A stretch of 64,000 nt of DNA from Candidatus Woesearchaeota archaeon (GCA_020854775.1 JAHKLZ010000002.1:21868-85867), one strand, 5' to 3'; numbered from the stretch's first letter, positions 31,101-38,761 are shown. The notes: generated from the sequence alone by a model not told the origin. Numbers and translations are program-made.

Positions 31101-31811
31101 ATTATAGAATCTTTGGTTGAATCCTCTGTGGAGCATTTCTTCTATTAATGCGACGACTACATAATTGTTGTTTTCATCTTTTAATAGGCCTGCTTTGAAC
31201 ATTCCTTCTTCGGTGCCTGTTCCTACGTATGTGTATACTGTCGGTATATTGTTGATTGGGTTTGCGCCTATTTGTATGTTCATTGTTTCTTTGAATGTGT
31301 TAATGGTAGAATCGTAATGTGTGTTATCTATTCCTATAAACGCGTCTATTTCTTGGCGTGTTGCTGCTTGAAGCGTCGGTATGGATATTTCTTGTTGTGG
31401 TACTAGGCTTGCGAATAGTAGCGTGGTGGTTCCGCTTCTCAGACATTCGAAGAATATGTTTCCTTCTATCATTCCTCCTGGGTCTACTTCGAATTCCCAT
31501 GGTTGTGTTTGTCCTACTCCGAATGCAGCGCCATATAATCCTGCCCAGCTTATTACTGGTTTTTTGAACAGCAGGTTTATTTGGTGTATGTATCCGCCTT
31601 GTCCTTCATGATAAGCTATGTATCCTGTGTAAATACTCGTGGTTAATATTATTAGTATACTTATTATTGTTAGTATGATTAATGCGTAGTTTTTTTCTTT
31701 AGTTTTTTTGTTATTTCTGTTTTTTAGCGCTTCTTCTATAGTCATATTTTTTTTTCTGGTCATGTCTTTTATTTTTTGTTTCAATGTCCGTTTTTTTTCT
31801 TGTTCTTTCAT
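28191..31811 (-). CDS. Membrane-bound HerA/DUF87-type ATPase with large outside region
   Basis: 1206 residues. A cytoplasmic start is followed by a helix (ALIILTIISILIILTTSIY, about 45-66). An external region of about 540 residues includes a carboxypeptidase-regulatory-like domain (GIVEGIVTDIGGNP) and beta domains. A second helix follows (HAVLFLLFLIGLIIAIIII), then a cytoplasmic HerA/FtsK-class ATPase. Walker A is GSTGGGKS (about 690), Walker B is LCLVYDEVH (about 818), with a downstream ISQ sensor and REFRKWGIG. The C-terminus adds a YHVNENKNDFADWIRD module and a charged tail. HerA-type hexamers normally pump DNA or, in membrane-bound relatives, move DNA or protein. This layout resembles a transport or assembly motor. 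Four-base overlaps on both sides tie it to its neighbours. The substrate is unknown. Confidence 0.88.
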   Translation of the reverse strand: MKEQEKKRTLKQKIKDMTRKKNMTIEEALKNRNNKKTKEKNYALIILTIISILIILTTSIYTGYIAYHEGQGGYIHQINLLFKKPVISWAGLYGAAFGVGQTQPWEFEVDPGGMIEGNIFFECLRSGTTTLLFASLVPQQEISIPTLQAATRQEIDAFIGIDNTHYDSTINTFKETMNIQIGANPINNIPTVYTYVGTGTEEGMFKAGLLKDENNNYVVVALIEEMLHRGFNQRFYNYQMMLPIPNNATTKYYIFLDPYIECPAGEDEPGAFGIVEGIVTDIGGNPMENTIVTIGRYSNVSDATGYYRISTDAGTRNIFAIRTGYKVYFNNVTVFENNVTEHNIILEIDLPPVEYIDMHPDIGPDFGPDQGPDQGPGEVPFQIERPVEIEGQDYWIPFNRITKRIREGEFAQETVFIQSFRQNNMQLNFEVVGDAKKVISIDRTSVLIPPRGDGRATLTFFGNETPGIYNGTLNITGGIDVEIPIIVEILDRDKIPIQALLLGISMSDRKIYSGSKFTFRTDLTNLLSDREYPVSLIFTIQNLDGTETIWTHTSNVFLKTSLSLIRNVQLPDNIREGEYVIRVTANYLDLSSSTSHVFHVSLPIHQYILFWGIRVWHAVLFLLFLIGLIIAIIIIKKRIEGKKKYHLKVEYSEIPKDGPRSIFAGKIAETSNKAYMNLENFKTHTIVAGSTGGGKSFSAQVIIEEMLLKDVAVIVFDPTAQWTGMLRKLTNKGLLGLYPSFGMTEKDAKPFTGNIRQINNARELIDIRKFMKPGEIQVFAVHKLDPKEIDIFVANTVREVFHANFDESEPLRLCLVYDEVHRLLPKFGGSGEGFLQIERACREFRKWGIGVMLISQVLADFVGQIKANINTEVQMRTRDEGDLDRIKTKYGEDVLQSLVKASIGTGMVQNSAYNRGRPYFITFRPIMHSVARLSDEEIAQYNEYNMKIDQMTYELDQLEKEEKQDVFDLRLELKLALDKVKAGNFNMVKIYIEGLEPRLKKVWTKIGKTPKKMEIKMVSQEELDKELKKAQGEREKFEAENKKEETKDDKKETPQDKFKKDVPPDKILKLHNDMLVVTPTSLYSEIEAMKDSDYEYHVNENKNDFADWIRDAVGDAELAEHLDNTKDRKEIISLLDKRAKGEKLPALEKSPEKKKQEEQKDAVKNFAKEPAEEPKKQEEQENKEEKSEETKEDEKESEDKKEDGEK

Positions 31812-34783
31812 TGTTTTGTTATTTCTTCGGTTATTTGTTTGATTTGTTCTTTGAATTTGATTTGTGTGTTTTTTTCTGATTTGTTGTATGCGTCTGTTAA
31901 CTTGTTGTATGTTTCAATTGCGTATTCTTTGTTTTTTTCTTTTAGTGCTGTTTGTGTTTGTGTTGTTAGTTCTTCTACGTATTTTTCGTTTAGAATATTC
32001 ATCAATGTTATGGCGTCTTCATATACTTCTTTTTTAACGTTTCTTGGCGCTTTTTCATATATCATTTTTATTTCTTTGTATATGAGGCTTGCGCGTTCTA
32101 TTTCTTTTGTTTCCAAATAATCTTTTGCATCATTTATGAGGTTTTGTAATTGTTTTATTTTCTTGTCTTTTGAAAAATTATTTATGTATTCTATTATTTT
32201 TTCTTTTAAGTCAAAAACGTAGAAAACATATCCTAGTATTAGTAAAATTAGTATTATTACTAAGCTCGTTATTGGTTCTAGTTTCATGTCTGTGAATGTT
32301 ACTAGTCCTGTTATTGCATTACTTCCTGATCCGCTTGTTCTGAAAGATCCTTCTGTTAGTATTATTGTGTGTGTATTTTTTATTTTTTCTAAGTCTTGGT
32401 GTTCTTTTAAGTAATAATTTATTGTTTCTGGTTTTTCAAATCTTATTAATTTATTTCTTGTTAGTACATCGTGTACTTGTTTCGTTACGAATTCAGTAGT
32501 TATTTCATCGCTTATTTTTTCTAGTAAGAAATGATGCCTTGTTGTGTCTCCTGTGTATTCTATTGTTTTTTGAACTACTGTTATATTTTCTTTTTCTCCA
32601 TTTATGTATGTTATAGTTGTTTGTGCGGTGAATGTTCTAATTCTTATTAGGTTTTGTTGATTTTCTATTTCTCTTAAGTCTGGTCTTCCTTGTAGGTTTC
32701 TTTTTTCTGCGTATTCTTTAACAATTTTTTCTAGGTCTTCCCTGCTTGCATGAGTCATGTATTCTTCTGATTCTGTAACTTCTATTAGTAAAGGAGTTTT
32801 TCCTTCTAATTGTATTACTTGTTCTTTGTATTCTTGTATTTTTTCTTGTTTTTGTTGATCTGTTAAGTCTCTTCTTAGTGCTAAGCTGTTAAGATCTCGT
32901 AGTATTCTTTCATAATCTCTTAGAGATACTCTTAGTGTTTCTTTTATGTCTAATGCGTCCGCGGTTTTTCTTTCTTCTAAGCCTAAGTTATCTAAGTTTT
33001 CGTGTGCTTGTTCTATTTGTCTTCTTAGTTCTCCTGCGTCTATTGTGTCTTGAGTGTTAGTTGTTGAGAATTGCGTTGTTGATTTTGAGAATTCTCTTAT
33101 TTCAGATTCTGCTGTTTCTTTTTGTGTTTCACAACTTATTTTCCATTTGTATTCTCCTGTTTCTATTTTTTCTTTGAAAGTTATTGTTCCTGCTTTCACG
33201 TTTTCTTTTCTTGCTAGCTCTATGAACCATTGGCTGTTTTTGTCTGTTATGAATAATTTACATGTAGCTGTTTCTGCTAAGTTTATTTTTGCTTGGAATT
33301 CTATTTCTGTATTAGTTATTGTGGCTTTATTTGTAGGTTTTTCTAGTTCTATTTTGTTATTTGTTGTTGTCGTTGTTGTTTCTATTTTGTCCAGTTTGAT
33401 TGTTAGACTAGTTGTTGCATCTAGTTTGATTGTTTCTGTTTTCACGTAATATCCTATCGCGTCCAGTCTTACTTTGTATGTGTCTTTTGGTAAGTTAAAT
33501 TTTGTTTTTCCTGTACTATCTGTTATTTTATCTTCGTTAGTTTCAAGTATTGTTATTATTGTGTCTTTTAGTACTTGGTTTTGTTGATTTCTTACTTCTA
33601 TTGTTAAATCATAATAAGGTCTCACGTCTAAAGTGATGGTTTCTTCTTTTGTGTTTCCTTCTTTATCTCTTGCTGTTAATTTTATGTCTCTATATCCTTC
33701 TGTTGCATATTTTATTTTTAGTTCGTTTCCTGTTTTTGTTGTTCCATCTGGTAAAGTCCAAGTGTATGTGTAAGGTGTTATTCCTCCTGTTGTTGTCGCT
33801 GTAAGAGTTGTTTCTTCGTCTAGTTTTATTTTTGTTTTTCCAGAAACGCTTAGTTTCATGCTGTCTATTACTTCATATGTTTTTGTTATGGCTATGTTCG
33901 CGGTTGTTATGTTTGCTCTTATTTCGTACTTACCCGGATTTTTTGTTTCTGTATTTGTTAATAATGTTGATGGTGCTTGTATTTTTTGTGTGTGTGTGCA
34001 TTCTTCCCATTGTAAAGTTCCTTGTGTTGCATTTCTGCATATTTTTATGTCTACTTCTATATTGTTTGTTGTTTTTAATAAATAATAAGAAGTTTCTCCT
34101 AAGTTGTATTTTTCTTTGTCTGTTTCTATTATCAGGGCTTCTTCAACTACTATGTGTATGGTTTTTTCTTTGTGTGTATAATTTTCTGTTTCGTTATATC
34201 TTGCTTTTATTTCGTAGGTTCCTGTTTTGTCTGGTCTTCCTGTTATTGTTATGGTTCTTGTTCCTTCTGTTTCTTCAAGTAGTTCTGTTGTGTTCATCAA
34301 AGTATTATTTATTAATAGTTCTAAGTGTCCTTGTTCTGTTTCTATTGTCGCGGTTATATTTACTATGTCTAATTGATTTATGGTCGCGTTTTCAGTTTGT
34401 GAATTAAATTTAAGTGTTATTATTGGTTCGGCTTTTTTTATTTTGTAGTTATTTATTATTGTTGTATTAGTTGTGTTTGTTTCGTTTATTATTGTCCATT
34501 CATAATTGTATGTTCCTGCGCTTAAGTCGTCTATGTTTATCAAGTAGTATCCTTCTTCGTAATTCACATCACTGTTTTCTAGAAGTATTATTTCATTTTC
34601 GAAGAGTTTGAATATTACTTTATCTTGTAATTCTTCTATTAATATGAATTCGTAGTTTTGATTAGGTGTGTATGTTGCGTTTTCTGGAGTTGTTTGTGTT
34701 GTTTGTGCTGATGCTAGAATTATTAATAATAGTGTTATCATCATGAAGGTTATTGCTTTGTTGATTTTTGGTGTTATTTTCAT
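31808..34783 (-). CDS. Single-pass surface protein with PKD/Ig domains and cytoplasmic helical tail
   Basis: 991 residues. Signal peptide (about 10-26), then Ig-like domains. A PKD-like domain lies near 310-395 (TTGGITPYTYTWTLPDG), followed by a carboxypeptidase-regulatory-like domain (TKFNLPKDTYKVRLDAIGYY), another Ig-like domain with paired Cys (TCKLFI; KWKISCE) and a coiled coil (about 580-680). The C-terminal part has a transmembrane helix (LEPITSLVIILILLILGYVF) and a 120-residue cytoplasmic helical tail (ASLIYKEIKMIYEKAPRNVK...), which looks like a TPR/MIT-like docking module. It spans the membrane next to the ATPase gene, with four-base overlaps on both sides. It could couple outside structures to cytoplasmic partners; that is inference. 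Confidence 0.83.
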   Translation of the reverse strand: MKITPKINKAITFMMITLLLIILASAQTTQTTPENATYTPNQNYEFILIEELQDKVIFKLFENEIILLENSDVNYEEGYYLINIDDLSAGTYNYEWTIINETNTTNTTIINNYKIKKAEPIITLKFNSQTENATINQLDIVNITATIETEQGHLELLINNTLMNTTELLEETEGTRTITITGRPDKTGTYEIKARYNETENYTHKEKTIHIVVEEALIIETDKEKYNLGETSYYLLKTTNNIEVDIKICRNATQGTLQWEECTHTQKIQAPSTLLTNTETKNPGKYEIRANITTANIAITKTYEVIDSMKLSVSGKTKIKLDEETTLTATTTGGITPYTYTWTLPDGTTKTGNELKIKYATEGYRDIKLTARDKEGNTKEETITLDVRPYYDLTIEVRNQQNQVLKDTIITILETNEDKITDSTGKTKFNLPKDTYKVRLDAIGYYVKTETIKLDATTSLTIKLDKIETTTTTTNNKIELEKPTNKATITNTEIEFQAKINLAETATCKLFITDKNSQWFIELARKENVKAGTITFKEKIETGEYKWKISCETQKETAESEIREFSKSTTQFSTTNTQDTIDAGELRRQIEQAHENLDNLGLEERKTADALDIKETLRVSLRDYERILRDLNSLALRRDLTDQQKQEKIQEYKEQVIQLEGKTPLLIEVTESEEYMTHASREDLEKIVKEYAEKRNLQGRPDLREIENQQNLIRIRTFTAQTTITYINGEKENITVVQKTIEYTGDTTRHHFLLEKISDEITTEFVTKQVHDVLTRNKLIRFEKPETINYYLKEHQDLEKIKNTHTIILTEGSFRTSGSGSNAITGLVTFTDMKLEPITSLVIILILLILGYVFYVFDLKEKIIEYINNFSKDKKIKQLQNLINDAKDYLETKEIERASLIYKEIKMIYEKAPRNVKKEVYEDAITLMNILNEKYVEELTTQTQTALKEKNKEYAIETYNKLTDAYNKSEKNTQIKFKEQIKQITEEITKQ

Positions 34784-35049
34784 TTTTTAAGCTCCATAAT
34801 TATTTTTTCTAGTTCTTGTAAGAGTTTGTCTTTGTCTTTGCTGTCTTTGTTTTGTGCGATGTTTTCTTCTAGTTGTTCTCTCATTTTTTGTACTTCGTGT
34901 TTGTAGGGTTGTGTGTGTTCTTCGCATTTTTGTCGTATTATTGTTCTGATTTGTTCTGATAAGTCTAAGTAGTGATTTTCTTGTGCTAAGATTTTTAGTT
35001 CTTGTACTAATGTTGCGGGGAGTCTTATGCTTAGCACTGTGTCTTTCAT
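34780..35049 (-). CDS. Ribbon-helix-helix regulator with coiled-coil tail
   Basis: 89 residues. The first 45 match the ribbon-helix-helix fold: a strand (TVLSIRLPATLVQELKIL) and then two helices ending in the DLSEQIRTIIRQ pattern. A charged coiled-coil tail follows (EVQKMREQLEENIAQ). It is the second of two overlapping RHH genes at the head of the surface operon: its ATG overlaps the stop of the first as ATGA, and its own stop overlaps the next start. RHH proteins bind DNA as dimers, with strand residues reading the major groove. The TGTAT repeats upstream are natural targets. The coiled coil might tether or multimerise it. Confidence 0.83.
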   Translation of the reverse strand: MKDTVLSIRLPATLVQELKILAQENHYLDLSEQIRTIIRQKCEEHTQPYKHEVQKMREQLEENIAQNKDSKDKDKLLQELEKIIMELKK

Positions 35050-35207
35050 TTTTTTATCCCTCTTTGTTTTTGTTCTTGTACGTATTCTCTTAGGAATTGT
35101 CTTACGGCTTCTGATCTTGAGCTGAAGGATTTTTCTTGGAGCAATGGGTCAAGTTTTTTTAGAAGTTCTTTTGATAGTCGTACGTTGATTATTTCTGTTT
35201 TATTCAT
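35046..35207 (-). CDS. Small ribbon-helix-helix (CopG-like) regulator
   Basis: A 53-residue frame starting MNKTEIINVRLSKELLKKLD and ending REYVQEQKQRGIKK. The layout is a classic RHH: strand EIINVRLS, helix KELLKKLDPLL, then SSRSEAVRQFLREYV as the second helix. Its TGA overlaps the ATG of the second RHH gene (35046-35049), so the pair is translationally coupled. It is the first gene of the long minus-strand array and sits directly below a promoter region with repeated TGTAT sites, which suggests autoregulation and control of the array. Two different RHH proteins could form a heterodimer; unproven. Confidence 0.82.
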   Translation of the reverse strand: MNKTEIINVRLSKELLKKLDPLLQEKSFSSRSEAVRQFLREYVQEQKQRGIKK

Positions 35208-35236
35208 TATTTGTTCCTCGACGCGTCAAACAAAAT

Positions 35237-35338
35237 TGTATGTTTTTTGTAGTTTTTTTATTAGTTTTTGTATGTTTAATGTATTACATTTAGTACCTTT
35301 TTTGTATATTTGTATTACATTTGTATGTTTTTTATACA
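35237..35338. promoter_or_regulatory. Cluster of TGTAT half-sites upstream of the RHH pair
   Basis: Six TGTAT half-sites lie at 35237, 35269, 35280, 35303, 35311 and 35322. Two are within near-palindromic TGTATTACAT elements 31 bases apart (35280 and 35311), about three helical turns, and one forms an inverted repeat TGTAT-N7-ATACA (35322-35338). They lie downstream of the minus-strand TATA box, in the leader, where bound RHH dimers would block transcription. Assignment to the RHH proteins is inference from position. Confidence 0.6.
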
Positions 35339-35355
35339 TTCTTCGTGCTACATTA

Positions 35356-35380
35356 TTATATAAATGTTTTGTTTTTTACT
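35356..35380 (-). promoter_or_regulatory. BRE/TATA promoter of the surface operon
   Basis: Read on the minus strand this is AGTAAAAAACAAAACATTTATATAA: an A-rich BRE followed by TTTATATA. The same BRE block occurs at 41.96-41.98 kb and, with one extra base, at 60.0 kb. Transcription would start near 35333, leaving a leader of about 125 bases that contains the TGTAT sites. The box is nearly symmetric, so it could also serve the divergent plus-strand gene. Confidence 0.55.
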
Positions 35381-35463
35381 CTTGAAATGATTAATTTCTA
35401 TATAGAAAATAATTTTGTGTGTGTTTTCATAAATAATTTAAACAAAGGGGTCATCTTAATTAT

Positions 35464-36180
35464 ATGAAAAACAAGTTTTTCAAATTCGTATTATTTATAT
35501 TCATATTATTGTTATCTGTTAATTTTTCTTTAGCTAGCTCAGAGAATGAATTTTATGCTGATTTGCTAATAAATATTAATGATAGAGGGGACGTGGTGAT
35601 TTCTGGGCTGACTAATCATCCTAACATCACAGGTTCTTATGATGATTTAACCTCTAAACAAGGTAAGTATTGGGTTTTTAATTTGAGCAGTGATTATTTT
35701 TCTAGTGCTTTATTCAAAGTTTCTTTACCTGATGGGGTCGTGATTAATTACGTGAAAAGTTCTGCACCTATTAATATAGGGTATGATGATTCTCCTTTCG
35801 TTAAAGGCATTTTGAAGGATAAAGTTTTAGAAATATTCTTACAATATCATTTTGAAGAATCAAAACCTGGCAAGAGTTATTATTTGTTATTTGTTTTTTT
35901 AGGGATTTTTGTTTTGTTCATCGGATTTTATTTGTTGTATTTTGTTAAGAATAAAAAGAAAAAAGATGTGCATGTTAAGTTTTCTTTGACGGAGAGACAA
36001 AAAAATATTTTATTATTTTTAGAAAAGAAAGACGGTGTGTCTCAGAGTTTTTTGGAAAAAAAATTTGGTTGGCCTAAATCTTCTTTGTCTAGAAATATTG
36101 ATTCTCTTGTAAGAAAAGGATTAGTTGTTAAGTTAAATAAGGGTAATAGTAATGTTATTGTTTTGAATAAGCAAAAATAA
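35464..36180 (+). CDS. Membrane-tethered winged-helix regulator
   Basis: 238 residues. Signal peptide (about 7-25), an external beta domain of about 110 residues, and one transmembrane helix (YLLFVFLGIFVLFIGFYLLY). The cytoplasmic part is a MarR/winged-helix domain: SLTERQKNILLFLEKKDG, recognition helix SQSFLEKKFGWPKSSLSRNI and wing VKLNKGNSNVIVL. This arrangement is well known in archaea as one-component membrane regulators that sense outside conditions. It is divergent from the surface operon, and its end is followed by the TTGTTCCG repeat array, either of which it might control. The start is preceded by AGGGGT at workable spacing. Confidence 0.82.
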   Translation: MKNKFFKFVLFIFILLLSVNFSLASSENEFYADLLININDRGDVVISGLTNHPNITGSYDDLTSKQGKYWVFNLSSDYFSSALFKVSLPDGVVINYVKSSAPINIGYDDSPFVKGILKDKVLEIFLQYHFEESKPGKSYYLLFVFLGIFVLFIGFYLLYFVKNKKKKDVHVKFSLTERQKNILLFLEKKDGVSQSFLEKKFGWPKSSLSRNIDSLVRKGLVVKLNKGNSNVIVLNKQK

Positions 36181-36220
36181 TTTAAAGCATTAGTTATATG
36201 TATATATTCTTTAAGGCGCT

Positions 36221-36281
36221 TTGTTCCGGTTATTTTTTGGTTGTTCCGGTTTGTTCCGGGCAAATATTATATTTTGTTCCG
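36221..36281 (+). promoter_or_regulatory. Four-copy TTGTTCCG(G) direct repeat
   Basis: TTGTTCCGG occurs at 36221, 36241 and 36251, and TTGTTCCG at 36274. All are in the same orientation with start-to-start distances of 20, 10 and 23 bases, near whole helical turns. They flank an AT-rich box (AAATATTATATTTT, 36262-36275) about 70 bases before the start of the secreted coiled-coil gene. The pattern is that of a cooperative activator or repressor array; the protein that binds is not known. Confidence 0.65.
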
Positions 36282-36291
36282 TCTTAATAAA

Positions 36292-36311
36292 AAGAGGTAT
36301 CAAGTCCTCTT
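36292..36311 (+). promoter_or_regulatory. Leader hairpin before the secreted coiled-coil gene
   Basis: A perfect six-base stem AAGAGG / CCTCTT with an eight-base loop lies 24 bases before the ATG and just upstream of the ribosome site GAGGTGAT. It could modulate translation or stabilise the transcript. Being short, it may also be chance. Confidence 0.4.
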
Positions 36312-36334
36312 ATTGGATTTGATGAGGTGATAAA

Positions 36335-37336
36335 ATGATTTGGAAAAACTTGAAAGTTTTTTTGGTTGTTTTAGCTTTGCTTATTGCTTTGCCTTTAAGT
36401 TTAGCTGATGACAACGAAACGAATGAGGATGACGTCATTAATGGAAATGATGTTGATGACGTAGAAAATAATGAATCAGATACTGATGCTGATGAAGCTG
36501 AAGTCGTTGATGATGAAGCTGATGATGAATTGGATGAGGTTGCTGACGACGTAGAATTGGCTCCGTTCAACACTAATGATGGCGCAACTGTTAGATTGCT
36601 TCAGTTAGAAAGATCTATTCAGAAGAATATTCTTCAAGGAGAAATGTTACTTGAAAGATTAGCTGATAGATTATCTGAAGAGTCCTTGGAAGACTTGGAA
36701 GCTATTCTTTTGGTTATGGAAGATTTGAAGAGCAAAGTTTCTAGTTATGAACTTGTTGGTAAAGAAGAAGATGTTCGTGCTTTTGTTGAGTTTAGACATG
36801 AAGCATCAGAGTTATCTAAAGAATTTAGGGAAACGCTTAGAGAATTTGTTCAAGAGCAAGAAAGAAATGATTTAAGAGCTCAAGTCAATAAGGAAGTTCA
36901 TGAATTACCTAATCTGGCCAGGTATGATGATGCTTTGAGGGAAAGAGCCAGGATTCATAATGAAGAAATTGTTAGAGCTTCAGGCAGAGACGTTATCAGT
37001 GAGGATTTGCTTTCTAGGATAAGGTCTGGCGAGGTTGAGCCTAAGCAAATTAAGGAAGAAGTTCTTAGTTCTGTTAGGAATATTCGTGCCGAGCAAGCTA
37101 ATGATGTTCTTCGTGATATGCAAGAGGAAGCTTTACGTCAAAGGATGAATATTATGCAGGAGCAAGAAAGAGTTAGGAATCAAGTTAGTTCTGAGAATGG
37201 TGAAAGAGTCAAGGAAAAGATTAATGAGATGAAAGAGAGAGTTCCTGAGGACTTACAGCAAAGAATTGATTCTAGGTTGAGTAATATTGCTCAGCGTCCT
37301 AGTGGCGTTGTTAATAACTCTGTGAGAGGTGAGTAA
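36335..37336 (+). CDS. Secreted acidic coiled-coil protein
   Basis: 333 residues. A strong ribosome site (GAGGTGAT) fixes the start. Signal peptide (VFLVVLALLIALPLSLA), then an Asp/Glu-rich disordered stretch of about 55 residues. The rest is a long, nearly all-helical region (LLQLERSIQKNILQGEMLLE through VKEKINEMKERVPEDLQQRI) with heptad character. There are no membrane helices or cysteines. The acidic segment could bind cations or keep the coiled coil away from the membrane. It is followed two bases later by a small lipoprotein gene, so the two are probably made together. No family recognised. Confidence 0.8.
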   Translation: MIWKNLKVFLVVLALLIALPLSLADDNETNEDDVINGNDVDDVENNESDTDADEAEVVDDEADDELDEVADDVELAPFNTNDGATVRLLQLERSIQKNILQGEMLLERLADRLSEESLEDLEAILLVMEDLKSKVSSYELVGKEEDVRAFVEFRHEASELSKEFRETLREFVQEQERNDLRAQVNKEVHELPNLARYDDALRERARIHNEEIVRASGRDVISEDLLSRIRSGEVEPKQIKEEVLSSVRNIRAEQANDVLRDMQEEALRQRMNIMQEQERVRNQVSSENGERVKEKINEMKERVPEDLQQRIDSRLSNIAQRPSGVVNNSVRGE

Positions 37337-37338
37337 AA

Positions 37339-37527
37339 GTGAAATATTTAGTGATGGGATTGTTATTGATTTCGGTGTTGTTGGTGTCTGCTTGTTCATC
37401 AATGGATGTTGCTGATAATGATTACTTAGGTGATCAGCAATCAGTTGTTGATGAAGAAATAGAAGCAGATATTTTGCCTGAACTCGTTGATCCTGACGAA
37501 TACATAGAAATTGGTGAAATGATTTAG
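37339..37527 (+). CDS. Small lipoprotein
   Basis: 62 residues from a GTG start two bases after the previous stop. A hydrophobic signal segment ends in the lipobox VSAC, so Cys19 would carry the lipid anchor. The mature part is about 43 residues and very acidic (DEEIEADILPELVDPDEYIE). It is co-transcribed with the secreted coiled-coil protein, which suggests it anchors or partners it. Its last four bases overlap the convergent downstream gene. Function unknown. Confidence 0.75.
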   Translation: MKYLVMGLLLISVLLVSACSSMDVADNDYLGDQQSVVDEEIEADILPELVDPDEYIEIGEMI

Positions 37528-38735
37528 TTATTTTTTTTTCTTTTCTTTTTTTTCTTTTTTCTTAGTATTAAGAATAACAGTGTTGTTATAGTAATTATGA
37601 TTATTGAATAAGTTAAGGTTACTATGTTGGTGTTTGTTTTTTGTGTTTTTGTTTCTGTGTTAACATTTATTATTGTTCCTCTTTCTTGTGTTACTTTTTG
37701 ATTGTAATGTATTCTTCCTTTTACTTGGTATTGTCCTGGTTCTTCAGGTGTATAAAACATTTCTATGTCTATTTCTTCATTTCTTGGTACGTTGATTGTT
37801 TCTGATTCTATTATTTTTATTATTTTTCCGTCTTTTAGTATGACTCCTTTGAATTGCGCGCTCACAGTTCTTGTTCCTTGGTTTTTGAATTTAGCAGTTA
37901 TTGGTACTATTTCGTTTGTGGTTGCCCAAGTTTTTGTTCTTAGAGTTATTAAGTTTCCTTCGTCGCTTATTCCTCCTCTTTCTAGCACGCTAAAGGTTAT
38001 TGTTGCTTTGTTTCCGCATATTGGCTCTGTTATTTCTGCCCAGTATTGTCCTGGTTCTAATCCTAGGTTTATTTTGTTGTTTATTATTTCTGTTTTTGTT
38101 GGTATTATTTCCGCGTCGTGTCTGTACGCGTGTTCTTTAATTAATTGTTCTTGTAGTTGTGAGAATATTTTCATTTCAAACAAAGGTCTTATTCTTACGT
38201 TTCCTGTGTTTCTTATAGTCGCAGTAATTGTGTTTTCTTCGTTTATTTCTATTGTGTCCAGGTTTATTCCTCCCGCGGTGCAGGAAATTATTTGAGTGTC
38301 TGTTATTGTCACGGTTATTTTTACTTCGAATGCTACCACTATGTTTGTTCCTATTTGAGAAGTTATTTCTCCTACGGGTCCTGTGCTTATTATTATTGTT
38401 CCTTCGTAAGTGTCTACTCTCGCGTCGCTTGGCGGTTCTACTATTACGTTTATTATTCCTGGATTGTTTTCAGTTACTATTAAGTGTTCATCTCTAGGTT
38501 CTAGGGTTATCCAATCAGCTATTTCTCCTTTTGCTTCGTAGAATACTTGTATTGCTCTTTCTGAGCCCATGCTCACTGTTATTTGTTGTTCTGCGTATCC
38601 TCCTCTTAGTACGTTTTCAAAGTTTAATCTTGCTCTGTTAACTCCGAGTATGGATGCTTCCGTGTTTTGAGAAAGAATCATAACTAGTACTATGCTTATT
38701 ATTATAGTTATGAATATTGTTTTTTTTGTTTTCAT
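37524..38735 (-). CDS. Membrane-anchored surface protein with CARDB-like domains
   Basis: 403 residues. Signal peptide (TIFITIIISIVLVMILS). The N-terminal beta domain (ARLNFENVLRGGYAEQQITV...) resembles the Ig-like domains that precede membrane anchors in archaeal surface proteins. Two CARDB/Ig-like domains follow (ENTITATIRNTGNVRIRPLF; EIVPITAKFKNQGTRTVSAQ). A C-terminal transmembrane helix and a very basic tail (KKKKKKRKKNN) place the body outside the cell. It converges with the small lipoprotein gene. The same layout is frequent in related genomes; its partner is unknown. Confidence 0.82.
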   Translation of the reverse strand: MKTKKTIFITIIISIVLVMILSQNTEASILGVNRARLNFENVLRGGYAEQQITVSMGSERAIQVFYEAKGEIADWITLEPRDEHLIVTENNPGIINVIVEPPSDARVDTYEGTIIISTGPVGEITSQIGTNIVVAFEVKITVTITDTQIISCTAGGINLDTIEINEENTITATIRNTGNVRIRPLFEMKIFSQLQEQLIKEHAYRHDAEIIPTKTEIINNKINLGLEPGQYWAEITEPICGNKATITFSVLERGGISDEGNLITLRTKTWATTNEIVPITAKFKNQGTRTVSAQFKGVILKDGKIIKIIESETINVPRNEEIDIEMFYTPEEPGQYQVKGRIHYNQKVTQERGTIINVNTETKTQKTNTNIVTLTYSIIIITITTLLFLILRKKKKKKRKKNN

Positions 38736-38761
38736 ATTTATTACTTATTTTTTTATGGTTT

